Below are positions 34,578 to 46,190 of a stretch of DNA of 64,000 nucleotides, piece after piece. Below the pieces are notes generated by a model. The model was given only the letters and a program-made list of their open reading frames with translations. It searched no databases and was not told the DNA's origin. The stretch spans positions 1,116,001 to 1,180,000 of the forward strand of contig WTXD01000001.1 in assembly GCA_022496205.1 (NCBI GenBank). The letters run 5' to 3'. A program made the translations under genes and the position numbers. Within the stretch, counting starts at the first letter, position 1, and each line of letters opens with the position of its first letter. This stretch comes from Gloeopeniophorella convolvens. Its lineage: Eukaryota; Basidiomycota; Agaricomycetes; Russulales.

Positions 34578-34865
34578 ACGATGCCCCGTTATCAATGTAT
34601 TCCGTACATAGCTATATACAAGTGTGTCCGTGCGGTGGCATGCGTGCGTGTGTGCGTATCAATACAGTGGTGGTGATTTGCCGCTCTCCCGCAGCTGATG
34701 ACATGATGTACAACAACAACGGCGCAGAACAACTGCCTCGTGCGCGCGGCGCGCAGCACCCATGGCAATCTACTATCGTACAGGCCCCAGGCTCCAGGCT
34801 CCGCAACGGCCATGCGAACGCACGCCCCTCTTTGCGGGCGGGCGCACGCCGCCCGTGAGAGCGCC

Positions 34866-37590
34866 TCAGGCGCCCGGCGCCGCAGCGCGGTACACGCCAC
34901 GCTCCACGCGCGCGGGCATCCGGTCGACGTCGAGCGGGTGCTTGAGCGTGACGGCGGGCTCGGGTAGCGCGAGCGGGAACGTGCGGTAGATCTTTTCGTC
35001 GAGGATGGACGTGAGCGCGGTGCCGGTCTCCGACGCGGGGCTCTCGAGCGGCGAGTAGCGCGCGTGCGACGAGGAGGACCCGCCGCTCGGCGTCCACGAG
35101 CGCGCGCCGTCCGAGTCGATGGGGCTCGCGTGCGTGCTCTGCGGGCTGCCGTTGTCCTGCTTTGACTCGGGCGCGGGGCGGCTGCTTAGCGCGAGCCCGC
35201 GGCGCAGCCAGCCGAGGGGCTCGCGCTTGGGCGGCGACGGCGGCGACGATGCGACGATCTCCTTTTCGTAGAGAGAGTCTGTCCGTGATTCGGCGCGGTG
35301 CAGCGAGGGTGGATATATCGACGGAGTGGACGCCCGCGACTGGTTCCTGGCATTTTCCTGGGGCATCATTGGGCGGTTCTGCGACGCCAGGAGCCTCAGA
35401 GGTGAGCGAAGCGGAGGCGGTGGGGGAAGACCCGCGGGTGGAACGACACGAAGAGGCTGCATCTGGTGATAGTCGCTGAATGGTGCACTGTAATCCGGGT
35501 CTGACGTGGTCCGCGCATGACCGCCATGTGCACCAACACCAGCGAACGGAACCGGGACGCGGTGAGATGATCTGCTGGACGCGCGCTGAGCAGGTGGCGG
35601 CGGCGGCGGCAGGGGGATGCTCGCGGTGCTGGGGTTCGACGGCAAGCTGATCTGGCTGCGGTCTCTCCGCACGCTGACCAGGCTGCGCGTCGGGTCAACC
35701 TGATCCCGCGCGGACGCGAACCTGTTCCAGCGAATGTTGGGCCGCGTGTGCTCGAGCATCGCAGGGTTCTCCGCGGAGTCGGCAAACGGATTCTGGACTT
35801 GAGGTAGCGTCGGTTCTGGGAGTCTTTCCCCGCGGATTTGGCCGCGCCTGCGGCGTCGGCGACAGAAGCAGAAGGTAAACGCCGCAATGCAAGCGACCAC
35901 GATGCCAGTGACCAGGAAGACACCGATAACAGCCGCATGATTCCCAAAGAAGCTGGCCGCGATAATGAGTGACGTGTCAGCGGAAAAAGTGCGGACGACT
36001 CACGAATGACCGGCCGAGGATGTGTTCGTCGGATTGGCGAAAACATGAGTGACAGAAACTACCGTCCCGTCGGGCATAGTGGACAGGCCAATGCTGGTGA
36101 TGAACGGAGGTGCAGTTACAGTAACATGGCCATCACTGGTCTCAGTGATCGAGTGAGGAGTTGAAAAAGTTGACTCTGGCGTATCGGTTATAGTGCTAGT
36201 TATCGTGGAGGCCGTACTCTGAAGCCTACCAGCAGCCCCAGATTTTGTTGCGGATCCTGGAGCCGAAAAGCTCGTAGAGACAGGAGGCAATCCAGTAGAT
36301 GAGCCCTTTGGAGTCGATCCACCTTTGGCAGGGCCCGTCGGGGCGCTATCGGGTGAACTAGGTCCACCTAGAGAGGGCGAAGAGGGAGAGGTGGGGTTGT
36401 TGGAGTCTGATGGGGTAGAGGGAAGGTTGGGATTGCTGAAACCTGAAGGGGTGGAGGGAAGGTTGGGACTGCTGGAACTTGAAGGAGTAGAGGGAGGCTT
36501 AGGACTACTAGATCCTGGAGCAGAGGGTGTAGAGGGCCCTGCCGGCGGATCCGTGGAAGGAGAGGAAGATGGAGGTGGATTCCCTTTGGCGGTCGTTGGT
36601 GTTTCTTTGGCGGTCGTCGGTGTATCTTTGGCAGTCGTTGGTGTCTTAGTGGAAGGCGAGGAAGTCGGAGGTGGAGTCACTTCGACGGCCGTCGAGGATT
36701 TCGTCGGGCTGGATGGTGGAGATGCCGCCTTGACTGTACTGGTTGTAGAGCTCGAAGAGCCTGTAGAATGGCTCGACGGTGCCGAAGGTGGCGTTCCAGA
36801 TGCCGCCGAAGACGATGACCCCGACGACGGCGGTGAGTGAGGTTTTAAGGGTTGGGACGCAGAAGACGGTGGAGGTAAGGGAGGTGCGGAGGAAGACTTA
36901 GACGTTGAAGCCACTGATGAGGAAGATTGAACAGGAGGCGGAGACCCTTCCGAAGCTGAAGGCCCCGATGTCGAACTCGACTTGCTCCCAGAACTGGCTG
37001 TTGTGCCCGAACTCCCTTCAGGTAGAGAGGGCGCTCCCGCCACCCTGTTGCATTAAGTGAGTCGCATGCACAGGAATGTTGAGAAATGGACGCACGATTT
37101 AGATGCAGAAGTGGAGGCGGATGAGGATTCAGACGACGCTGTCGAGCTCTGCGAAGTGGCCAAGGAAGTGGTCGAGGAGGTAGAACTAAGAGAATCACTA
37201 CCAGTCGAAGTCACATTGGTAGAGGATACGTTCGTCGGCGTGACCGGAAGCGGGATGCAAGATCCTGTCGCTGTAGCTGTGGAATTGGAAACAGAGGTCG
37301 TGTTCGTTACGTTCTGTCCAGCTGTCGCCACAGGAAGTGAGGTGTTCGTCAAAGGGAATGAGACAGAGCCAGGAGAAGCAAGCGAGGTTGTGTTGGTCCC
37401 GTTGACCGACGGCGAACAGAAGGGCAGGGTTACATTCGAGGCCGGAGAGGCAATCGTGGACAAGTTCCCTTGCCCAAAGGAACCAGCAGAGCCTGCCGGA
37501 TGTTGGGGTCAGCGCGGGCGAGTGCAACTTTCGTTTCAGCAACTCACCTAAGACATCTGAAGGCGTCGCGCTCGCTGTGGCAGCACTCAT
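34866..37590 (-). CDS. Ser/Thr/Pro-rich single-pass membrane protein, copy B
   Basis: Paralogue in layout of the gene at 22320-24683. Exon 1 (ATG 37590) encodes only MSAATASATPSDVL. The ectodomain is long and rich in Ser, Thr and Pro, with several N-glycosylation sequons (NVT, NGT, NTS) near its start, two Cys, and repeats PNLPSTPS and TPTTAK. Before the membrane comes HVTVTAPPFITSIGLSTMPD, then AAVIGVFLVTGIVVACIAAF and a basic stop-transfer CRRRRRRGQ. The tail (about 300 residues) carries proline stretches (PPPPPPPA) and basic/acidic patches and ends GVYRAAAPGA. FFGNHAAVIGVFLVTGIVVA aligns with FFHNKGAVAGVFLIVGLAAA of copy A. No cleavable signal peptide is seen. Confidence 0.65.
36405..36500 (-). 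repeat. ~45-bp tandem repeat encoding PNLPSTPS-type units
   Basis: Two to three imperfect copies of a unit around AGGTTGGGAYTGCTGRAAC followed by GAAGG-GTRGAGGG, in frame within copy B. Confidence 0.7.
36590..36648 (-). repeat. ~21-24-bp tandem repeat encoding TPTTAK units
   Basis: Three copies of a unit TTTGGCGGTCGTTGGTGT-like, encoding TPTTAKD/E/G repeats in the ectodomain of copy B. Confidence 0.75.
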
Positions 37591-38569
37591 GACACTGGAA
37601 CGCCCCTGCCGCGCACAGCTAGTGAGAGAGGGAGTTCTGGGGGGTGGAGAACGAGACTCGAAGGAGAACCATGTCGTGCGCTGGCGACATATAACGTGAA
37701 TCTGCGAACGGATAAACTTCGAAAAGAGGAATACGAGAAATGGGAGTACCTGCTTCTCAAGCGTTCGTCTGACCTTCCCACACGACCCCGTCCCTTCGCA
37801 AGTTTCCCTAAGGGGGTGGGCCAGTCACCGAGTAGAGATTATTGCTCGGATGGGTCACCGGAAGTGCCGGATTAGCGATTGACATAGCGTGGTATCGACG
37901 ACGTGACCTGGTCGTCTGCGACCCTTCTCGCTGGCAGACCATCTGCTAACATCCGCATTTGGTCTCTAGAAGCTATTTAACGCATGGATCTGCATGTCTT
38001 TTCCATTATGAAAGCTTACTTACTTACCTGATCCAAGGTCACTTGGTTAGATCATCCAGCCATCGCATGAAGGACACGTAGCAGATTGTCATGCGTCTGA
38101 TCCCGAAGACCACCCTTCGTCCGAGATAGCGGCACGTGGTGCCAACTCGACCGCGGCCATCGCCAACCGTAGCTACCATCGCTCCACTGCCAGCGTGTCC
38201 CATTGACGGCAGCCCTGCGCTAGACTGGGGATTGATCGCTCTACACATCAATTATGCGTCCGCACGGGACCAAGAAACGTGTAGTCGTAACATGTGAAAG
38301 ACATGAACAAGCGAGCGAATGAGGTCCTTCGTAAATAACGCGCAGATGTTGCAGTGAGAAAATTCATGGTATAAGAAATGGAGTGGGTATGGTAGAGCTT
38401 GGCAGTATGTACAAGTGGAAAGTCATCCGTGCAATGCGCATGCTGGGTCGTGAGATGATGCCCTATTCGGGATGGTTAATTCTCGGGGCAGGCAATGGAA
38501 TGAGATACGCACCGTACAAGGGAGGGATCGGTAAGATCCTGTGAGAAGCGTCTATCGGGACGGAGCTCT
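37591..38569. other. Intergenic, promoter of copy B and 3' flank of RAB4
   Basis: About 980 bp, the longest gene-free stretch of the window. AT-richer than its surroundings. No coding frame, RNA gene or repeat recognised. Confidence 0.4.
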
Positions 38570-39657
38570 CTAGCAACATCGTCGTCCAGCCCCTGGTACC
38601 AGGTCCTTCAGCTTGAGCTTTCCTGGGGCCTTGCGACGCCCCACACTCAAACTCCCGAAGCTGAGCCTACTCGAACTGTTCACGCGCCGTAGGGCCCGAT
38701 CACCATAGCTTACTCCGCTTCCAGCCTTCTCAGGATCCAGGGCCCCAGACTCTATTGATAATAAAATAGATCGTGCAGCAAGGAGAAAGGGTGCTTCCAC
38801 GTTGTCGCCGGTTAACGAGGACGTCTCGAGGAAATGGACACCTAAACCATTAGCAAGCCATCACCAACGATGGGGACAGAACTCACCGTTCTCTGCGGCC
38901 CATCTACTTGCCTCTTCCCACTCCACCTCTCGGTCCTCTTCTCGGTCCGACTTGTTCCCGACCAACACAACGACTAGATGTGGACTTGCCAAAGCTCTTG
39001 CATCCACCAGCCACCTCGAAAGGTTCGCAAACGAATCCCGGCTGCGGAGTATTATTAGCGTCTCAAGATTAGATGGCGGTAAGAAGCCTAACTTGGTTAT
39101 GTCATACACAAGCAAGACACCAGCGCCCCCTCGATAATAGCTTCGGGTTACGGATCTGAAAGCCCCAGTCAATCAAAGGAGGAATTATGTGCGTCATCAC
39201 AACGCCTACCGAAATCGCTCTTGTCCGGCAGTATCCCATAACTGGTTGAAGGTGAGAAGAGGCATCGAGAGTAGCCATTGATCACACACCTGCAATTTGA
39301 TACGTTTCTCCCCAAGCTTGATAGTCCGACTTGAGAACTCAACGCCGATGGTGTGTTGTGAATGGTCCTTGACTGCAGAGGCGAATCGTATTTAGCTGGA
39401 GTTCACCCTGTAAGCCTGGAGCTCGCACATGAGTTGTGGGTGAAATGATGGAGCAAGCATGATTTCCCTGTTCCCGCTTCTCCTGGTGGTACGATCCGTG
39501 AGCACCATGACAGACATGCCCGGAGAGTGAAGGCGAACCAACTACGATGAATTTCATGAGGAAGTCTGGAAAGGGGTCAACGCGCGGCCAACTGGATGAA
39601 CAGGGACGGACCATAAGTCTCAACAAGTTCCGTCGCTTCTGCAGAGTAATCTTCCAT
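38570..39657 (-). CDS. RAB4: Rab4-type small GTPase
   Basis: Vesicle-traffic GTPase of early or recycling endosomes. Start ATG 39657 gives [15 protein letters not shown] joined to [18 protein letters not shown]: the P-loop GEAGTGKS appears only when the exon begins after the CCAG acceptor near 39487. Then [20 protein letters not shown] (switch I Thr), [17 protein letters not shown] (G3), [39 protein letters not shown] (G4 NKSD), [17 protein letters not shown] (G5 ETSS) and a C-terminal CC ([10 protein letters not shown]) for double geranylgeranylation. [12 protein letters not shown] and [14 protein letters not shown] match the Rab4 subgroup better than Rab2/14. Six or seven exons, all in frame. 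Confidence 0.93.
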
Positions 39658-39884
39658 AGCACGCGCGGCGGTCTGTCGCAAAGGATTGGCGACTCCGCGT
39701 CGAAGGTGAAAGCAAGCAGTGGCCGTAGGGCAATGCGGCGCCGCCAGGGGAGCCGAGCCACCCGGCGTGAGAACATATGTCGGTCCGGACTTGCCTGGAG
39801 TCGAATTTTGTTCGAGCTTCTGCTTTTCTCTTTATCTCGTGACTTATTACAGGAATGTTCAGCTACAATATTTGACACAACTTT

Positions 39885-41388
39885 CTACCATCCTTTCCAC
39901 GAAACCCAAACATCTACGACCCTGCCGTCCCCAGCGTTTGAGTCCGTGATATAGTACCACGGATATGCCGCGGAGATGAGGCACGCGTGCTGCCCGATGA
40001 TTTCCACTGTGCTCCCCACCTCCAACACCGCCGACTGACCGTTGTCCGTGCGCGTTAAAATGCCGTGTTCTTGCGATATCCTCCCAAGCCTCCATGACTT
40101 GCCAATCACCTCCCCATACCCCAGCATCGGGCCGGAGTCTTTGCTCATAGCTATTCCGCCTGCATCGCACATAGCCTCGTCCGAGCCGTTTGCACCGCGT
40201 CCGGGGTAGTACGAGATGACCGTGGCAATGACCTTCTGTGAGATGTTCTCGCGGTCGATGAGGCCAGTGTTGAGCTGCTGCAGGTCCAACAAAGGGTAAT
40301 TGCCTGACAAACCATCGCTTTAGAGTTGCGCTCGCTGACTGTATTCGATCATGCTCACCTGCATGGAGCTCCAACTTTCCGTGAAGGAGTTCCTTCAGCT
40401 GTGCCCTAGTCCCCGCAGAAGCGCTATGCGCGGTGGGCGTTGATCCGACAGACAGGACGAACTCCGGCTTTTGACCCTCGCCACCGGACCACTGGGAGAA
40501 CAGATCCAACCCCAACTTTGCGGCATCGTTCACTGCCTGGACCTCTGATGACAAGAAAGAAGACGCCTGCGATGGCGAGGTTGAAGCATACGAGTTTCCG
40601 GCATGGCAGTAAAATCCGTGCAAGAATATCGCCGAAGAGTTGTAAATAGCTTGCAAAAGGGATTCAAATGCCGGAGACCCTGGGGCGGTTCCTGCCCTCC
40701 TGGAGACCACAGTCACTCCTCAATTCCGTGTACGTCATGGTTTACTCACTTCTGCCCACCGTCGACCTTCATGAAAACAGACCATTGCCTAGTAGCAGGC
40801 CGGGTCTTCTCAAACCTTTCCAAGGCCTCGATCTGCTTGGGGTGGTCCACCAAGAGGCGGACGATCGCGCCGTGCTTTGCCACTTCGTCCCATAGGTCTG
40901 ATAGGTCGGAAATCTTGTTGATGGCGACAGGGAGTCCATACAAGATCTACAGCGCTGTGGGCATCAGAGCCACATCATAGAGCAGGGTGTACGTACATCT
41001 TTTACGGTTCCGTCTGTCACGAGCCCCGCGCCAACGACCTGCCAGGCCTCCATCATTGTCGATACGACAACGGCATGAGTGGTGGCGGAGGCAGAGACAA
41101 GTTGGAGCTTCGTGCCCTCAGCGGTCTACGGGTCCGGTGAGCGAGTAGTCCGTACAAGCCGCGATATCGCCCTACCTTGTGCGTCTTGAGATGGGCCCTG
41201 AACTCTGCGCCGTATCCAGCCGCATTAGCGTGCATCCGGGCACAGTTCTTCGCGAAGATCGCGCGGTCTATCACGAACGCGGGTGTCCGCAGTTCATCCA
41301 AGGACTTGCCCGTGAACTCGGCCACTAGTGCTGATTTCTGCGGGAGGCTGGCCAAGTGGACAGGTGTTTTCGTCTGAGGCGCTGACAT
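39885..41388 (-). CDS. DSD1: D-serine dehydratase (fold-type III PLP, zinc-dependent)
   Basis: Converts D-serine to pyruvate and ammonia; alanine-racemase-like fold III. From ATG 41388 (MSAPQTKTPVHLASLPQKSA): LDELRTPAFVIDRAIFAKNC, the PLP lysine in FRAHLKTHK, ATTHAVVVSTMMEAWQVV, DILYGLPVAINKISDLSDLW, SVFMKVDGGQKRAG, LHGFYCHAGNSYAS, EFVLSVGSTPTAHSA, DRENISQKVIATVISYYPGR, DAGGIAMSKDSGP, and the zinc-binding HxC in IIGQHACLISAAYPWYYITD. The family pattern is complete. Five introns, all in frame. It diverges from an alpha/beta hydrolase (267 bp between starts). Confidence 0.93.
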
Positions 41389-41654
41389 GGTTCTGGGGGG
41401 TAGGGAAAGTTTCTTGCACGATGTTCGCCATGCTGAGGCCGACCTTCTCATAGCTTAGTCTCCAGGAGGCTCTGCGCACTTCGGACCGATCGATGTCCAT
41501 CTGACTCCGCCCGCTAATCGGGACAAGAGTCCGGCGCAGACGGTACGTCTTCCGGGCGGCCCGTACGGGCGAAGCCTCTCCTGAGCCCACCCATGGTCCC
41601 GACGTATTTGAGAGCTCTTTCATCTCTATCACGTCCACGGATACACGACAAACG

Positions 41655-42979
41655 ATGGACAAGACCCAGCAGCCAACCCAGCCCCTGCATCCTTCTATTA
41701 TTCCCCGACTCGACCCCGAATATGCTGCTTTCCACAACGAGCAGGTGCTGTACAAGCCCCAAGTGCACGAAGTGCCGTGGGATCCCGCCATTCGCAAGTG
41801 GCCTGCGGTACCAGGATCCTCTGCGCCTCTCCCGGTTGGCAAGGTAGAGGACTTTAACCTTAGCAGGTCCAAAGTTCGTGTGTTCACCCCAGAGGGCACT
41901 GCGCCTGGGGCGGGGTGGCCGGTGTTCATCTTCTTCCACGGCGGTGAGTGTACTGTTCCATGCCCCGCACTATCACGCCGCGTGGCGTTTGCACGGGCCC
42001 CTCCATGCGTGTGAATGTTGGATTGATTGCAATGCAGGTGGGTGGACACTAGGCACCATAGACTCGGAAAACGCTTTTTGCACGAACATGTGCAAAGGTG
42101 AGCGCCTCCGGTCTCCATACCCGGGCAGGGCCGATATCAGCCGATTTAGGTGCCAGATGCGTGGTAGTATCTGTCGATTATAGACTCGCACCGGAGAACC
42201 CGTACCCCGAGGCAGTGGAAGATGCCATCGAAGCACTTCAGTGGGTCTGGGGCCGGGGCGCAACCAAGATCAATATCGACCCGAAGCGTATCGCCGTCGG
42301 CGGATCGTCCAGGCTAGTCATTATGCTCAGTCTCGATGCGATAGGGAAGACTCACGGAGTAAATGTGCAGTGGAGGAAATCTTGCCGCGGTGCTCACGCA
42401 CAAGGCCGCACAGCTCTACCCTCAGATACCACTTGTCTTCCAGTTGTTGATCGTCCCCGTGACGGACAATACGGCTTCCGCGTCCGGTGTTCCGCACGCA
42501 TCATGGCGCGAAAACGAGAATACGCCCTGGCTTTCACCAGCCAAGATGATGTGGTACCGCAGGCAGTACCTCCCCCAGGAGCAGACTTGGGCGCGGTGGG
42601 ACGCGTCGCCCTTGCTTGCGCTGGACGTGATGTTCCGTAAGGTGCCGAAAGCATGGGTCGCAGTGACCGAGCTGGACGTGCTGCGCGACGAGGGCATCGC
42701 ATACGCAGAGAAGATACGGGCGGCCGGGATTTCGGCCGAAGTGAAGATCTACAAAGGAGCTCCGCACCCGATCATGGCCATGGACGGTACGTACCGTCTC
42801 GCCGATCTGGCCGCACCATTCTTACATACTCGGTCTCGCTACTGCCGTACCTAGGGTAAGTCAAAGCGGTCCGCGTGGGATTATCCAAGCTTACGCCTTT
42901 TCGCAGTGCGCTGAGCATCGGAAAGCAGCTCGTCTCGGACGCGGCAAATGCATTGGCCCAGGCTCTGGGGACGGCGTGA
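41655..42979 (+). CDS. Alpha/beta hydrolase fold-3 (HSL-type esterase/lipase)
   Basis: Carboxyl-ester hydrolase of the hormone-sensitive-lipase group; substrate unknown. Start ATG 41655 ([20 protein letters not shown]). The oxyanion motif HGGGW is completed across an intron ([18 protein letters not shown]), then [20 protein letters not shown], the nucleophile elbow [17 protein letters not shown] formed across an intron with a GC donor (42313-42370), catalytic Asp in ELDVLRDEG and His in [11 protein letters not shown]. The last exon gives [20 protein letters not shown]. Joining the two final exons needs either a 1-nt micro-exon near 42855 or one extra G at 42787; see findings. No signal peptide, so probably cytosolic. 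Confidence 0.85.
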
Positions 42980-43512
42980 AATGCACGCCACGGAACAGAA
43001 GCACGGTAGTCATGCATCCAGTAGTTCACGATACCTGATTCACGTTGTATACATCAAGTAAGTGGGATAAAGGGCAGCAGTGCAATTTAATATTCTTAGC
43101 ATGGAAATCACGTAGTCTTTTTGTTATCGAATGGCAGTTGGAACGTTGAACAGTGCGAAGCGCCGTCCATAGCGCATTCGAACAATGGGTGTCATAGTCA
43201 ATACCTTGGTGAGCTGTTTCTTCGCAACAGTCGCCGTGATCTACTTCAGACAAGTATCAAGCGCATCGGTATGTTAATAAAAGTGCATTAAGACCTGCCT
43301 CTGTGCATGTGTTGGTTCAATGAGCCATGAAGCTCAAGGCATACACCTGCACAGAACAAAACGAGAAAGAGAATGTGATCAGCATAAAAACATAGCTCTA
43401 CAGCCTAATTCGCCATTCGGGGTTCTGTTCATCACATCCCAGGAATCAGTAAAATTGAAACGGTGCTTGGGACCTAGCGGCGAGGAAGCGTCTGACGATC
43501 TTGACTAATGGA
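42980..43512. other. Convergent intergenic region
   Basis: About 530 bp between the stop codons of the hydrolase (plus) and the RBM39-like gene (minus). AT-rich, presumably both 3' UTRs. I looked for a tRNA here and saw none. Confidence 0.35.
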
Positions 43513-45811
43513 TCACTGGTGGGCTTGCATGATGGCATCGGAGATGAAGGTTGCGGAAACCTGTTTGCCGCCGAACCAGCGTCCATTGAGACCTTGGACG
43601 GCCTTTCGGGCGGATTCGACGTTGCCGAACTTCACGTAGATCTCGCCCTGATTGACGTCAGCACCTGACATCGTACCGTGTACGGCGAACTAACCTGTGA
43701 TTCCCTTTCAACCTTGATACGATCTACGGGACCGTACTTCTCCTCGCTCTCGCCCTTGACGTCCTCGGCAAGGTCCTTATCCCAGTCAGCTTCCGTTTCC
43801 CTGATGAAGACCGATGAGCTGAGCGTTCAAAAGCGATAAGTACACGCACTCTTCAGGATTGAACATGTTTGTGAGAAGCACGCATCGAGACTCCATTGCC
43901 TGAATATTAGGCCGTGCTCTGTGGAAAGATGACGATGAGTTTAGAGTCATCTTTTCACACAGAGAGCTTACACAGGCTCAAATTTGGAGGAAGGCTCGAT
44001 CCTAGCAAGTTTCTGCATCAGTGCTTGGCGAGATGCTGCATTCAGATTACCGCCTAGAAGATGAAAGGTGAGTTTGTGCCACTCGTAGTGGGAACCCTAT
44101 AACATACCGCCCGCTTCATCCAATGAGTCTTGCGGAGTATATTTAGTGATGCCTTTCTCGTGAACGGTATTCACGCGAAGCTAATAAAGAGCGAGAGTTA
44201 ATAGAACGATTGATAGTTTGACCGGAGTCTTACAGTGCGGCCAGCAAGTTCGAAGCCCTCCATTTGCTCAAGCGCCATCCTTGCATCTTCTGGTCTCTTA
44301 TACCTATGGAGATAAGGTCAGTTCGCCGGGCATAGGTAGCCGCCGCAAATACATACTGGACGAAAGCGTAGCCTTTGCTTCGGCCTGTCACAGGGTCTTT
44401 GTGGAGATCGACAAACTCCAACTCGCCGAACGGCTCAAACACTTGCTTGATGTCATTTTCTGTAAGGTTGAAATGCAGTGAACCGACATAAAGCCTAGAT
44501 GGCAACCGAGGTCATCAAAAGAACCGACTCGCTGAGTTTCAAGTGACTCACTGCATGGCTCCTCCATGCGGGGCGGTGACACCTGGAGGAAGGTTCAGAT
44601 TACTGCGAAAGTGTCAGTTGGACCCCCATGCTCATCGGATATTCCCTTACCCATCTCCTGGATGAAGTCTGTTCCTTTCGGCTTCGGTCAGCTGGACCAT
44701 GATTGGCAGACCCATCACCACTGTGCCACTGAGGGAAAGGGCCTTATCGACTAGATCAATAGAACGGAACTCGACATAGCCAATTCTAGAGCGATGCGTC
44801 AGCATCGAGAGCAGCGCTACAACGCCAAGACCACACACCCTTTGGAGCGCCTCGACAAACGGTCCGTGACAATACGGGCATCAAGAACGGTGTTCTCGCC
44901 CAGTTTGTCCTCGAAGAAGTACCCCAGGTCACGAGCCGTGAGACGCGCAGCGAGTTGAGACACAAATACCGACCGAGCTTCAGAGTCATCTTCCCTAGGC
45001 TCTTCATTCATGGGGTCATCTGGCGGGGCCTCGTAAGTGGGGGACTTCCGTCTGGCAGAAAAAAAAAGGGTCATAAGCCACGCTTTGGCAGCAAGGTCAG
45101 AGGGCAACGTACGTCACCGGGGGAGGAGGGGAAGGCTTGCGCCGACGGTCATCCTCAAAACGCGGACGGCGCTCGTCTCGGCGACCCCCACGGCCCCCTC
45201 CGTATCTTGGCGAATCGTCGAATTCGTCCCGGGGGTCGCGAGAGTGTCTGGAACGTCTATCACCATATCGTTCTCTGGAGTGACCTCGCTCAGAGCCCCT
45301 GTCCCGAGAAGACTGACGATTCGGGTCCGTCGGTTGGGGAGGCTGGGCGGAGTCATCCACGCTTCCCTCGCCGCGTTTCCTTTTGTGGCGCTCCTCCTCG
45401 GCGTCGTCGCCGTCCTCCTCACGCCTGCGACGGCGATGGTCCCTGTCGTGGTCTCTATCCCTGTCACTGCGGTGGCTGTGCCGGGATTCATGGTCGCGGT
45501 GCTTGCGGTCTCTCTCCCTGTCCCGTTCACCGCGGTCGCGGTCCCTGTGAGATCGGTCGCGGGAGCGGCTGCGTCGATCCCGCCTTTCACGGCTCCGACT
45601 GGTTTTCCTTTTGTCGTCAGAGCCCTTTTCGCGATGTTTGTCACGACGCTCCCTTTCTCTGGACGGCGACCTGTGAGAACGGCGGGTACGCATAGTATCG
45701 GAGGAATGATCCCTGGAACGGACACTATGAGGCATCAGTAATCAAATAGATGACATAAAAAGGCACATACGACCGCTGGTCCACGGTTGCTACAGCGCCG
45801 TTTTCAGACAT
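43513..45811 (-). CDS. RBM39: RBM39/CC1-like splicing factor (RS domain, two RRMs, UHM)
   Basis: Pre-mRNA splicing factor. Start ATG 45811 (MSENGAVATVDQR). After the first intron an extended Arg/Ser/Asp/Glu region (SRERRDRRSRSRDRSHRDRD) forms the RS-like domain. RRM1: RSVFVSQLAARLTARDLGYF, IGYVEFRSIDLVDKALSLSG. RRM2: LYVGSLHFNLTENDIKQVFE, GRSKGYAFVQYKRPEDARMA. A linker (NLNAASRQALMQKLARIEP) leads to the C-terminal U2AF-homology motif: SRCVLLTNMFNPEEETEADW, EIYVKFGNVESARKAVQGLN and the UHM signature GRWFGGKQVSATFI. The order matches the RBM39/Rsd1 family throughout. At least eight introns, with several exons under 80 nt. The 3' end is the TGA at 43513. Confidence 0.93.
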
Positions 45812-46190
45812 TTTGGGACGGTGTTGTGCAAAGTAGAGATCAACGTTGGAAGCAACCCAGACGCCTTTCGGAAAATGGCAGAACCATACTTATGTAATTA
45901 CCGCAAGGTACGACGGACCGCCGCTCCGGCACCCACAAGCTGCCGTCGCTTGCCGGCGCTGTTAGCACTTGCATGCGGTTCTGGAGAACTAAAAAATCTT
46001 CCGAACAGTGATATGTAGAGGAAACGTATAAATATACAGCAATGTTGAATTCAAACCAACGACTATACTACAGCGATTACTCCCTCTGTTCGTCGAGGGC
46101 GCAAGTGGTTGTATGCTTACAACTCTCAAGATCATCGCATTCAACGGCAGACAGTAGCACTGAGCCCCAGACAGAACGTGTCTGGCCTCT
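45812..46190. other. Intergenic, RBM39 promoter and 3' flank of KARI-like gene
   Basis: About 380 bp. No coding frame or repeat recognised. Confidence 0.3.

Noticed and set aside
36325..36840. Plus-strand Gly/Val/Glu-rich repeat protein
   Set aside because: Antisense of the Pro/Ser/Thr repeats of membrane protein copy B.
42980..43512. Possible tRNA in the convergent gap
   Set aside because: No cloverleaf with a T-loop GTTCRA and matching acceptor stem could be folded by eye.
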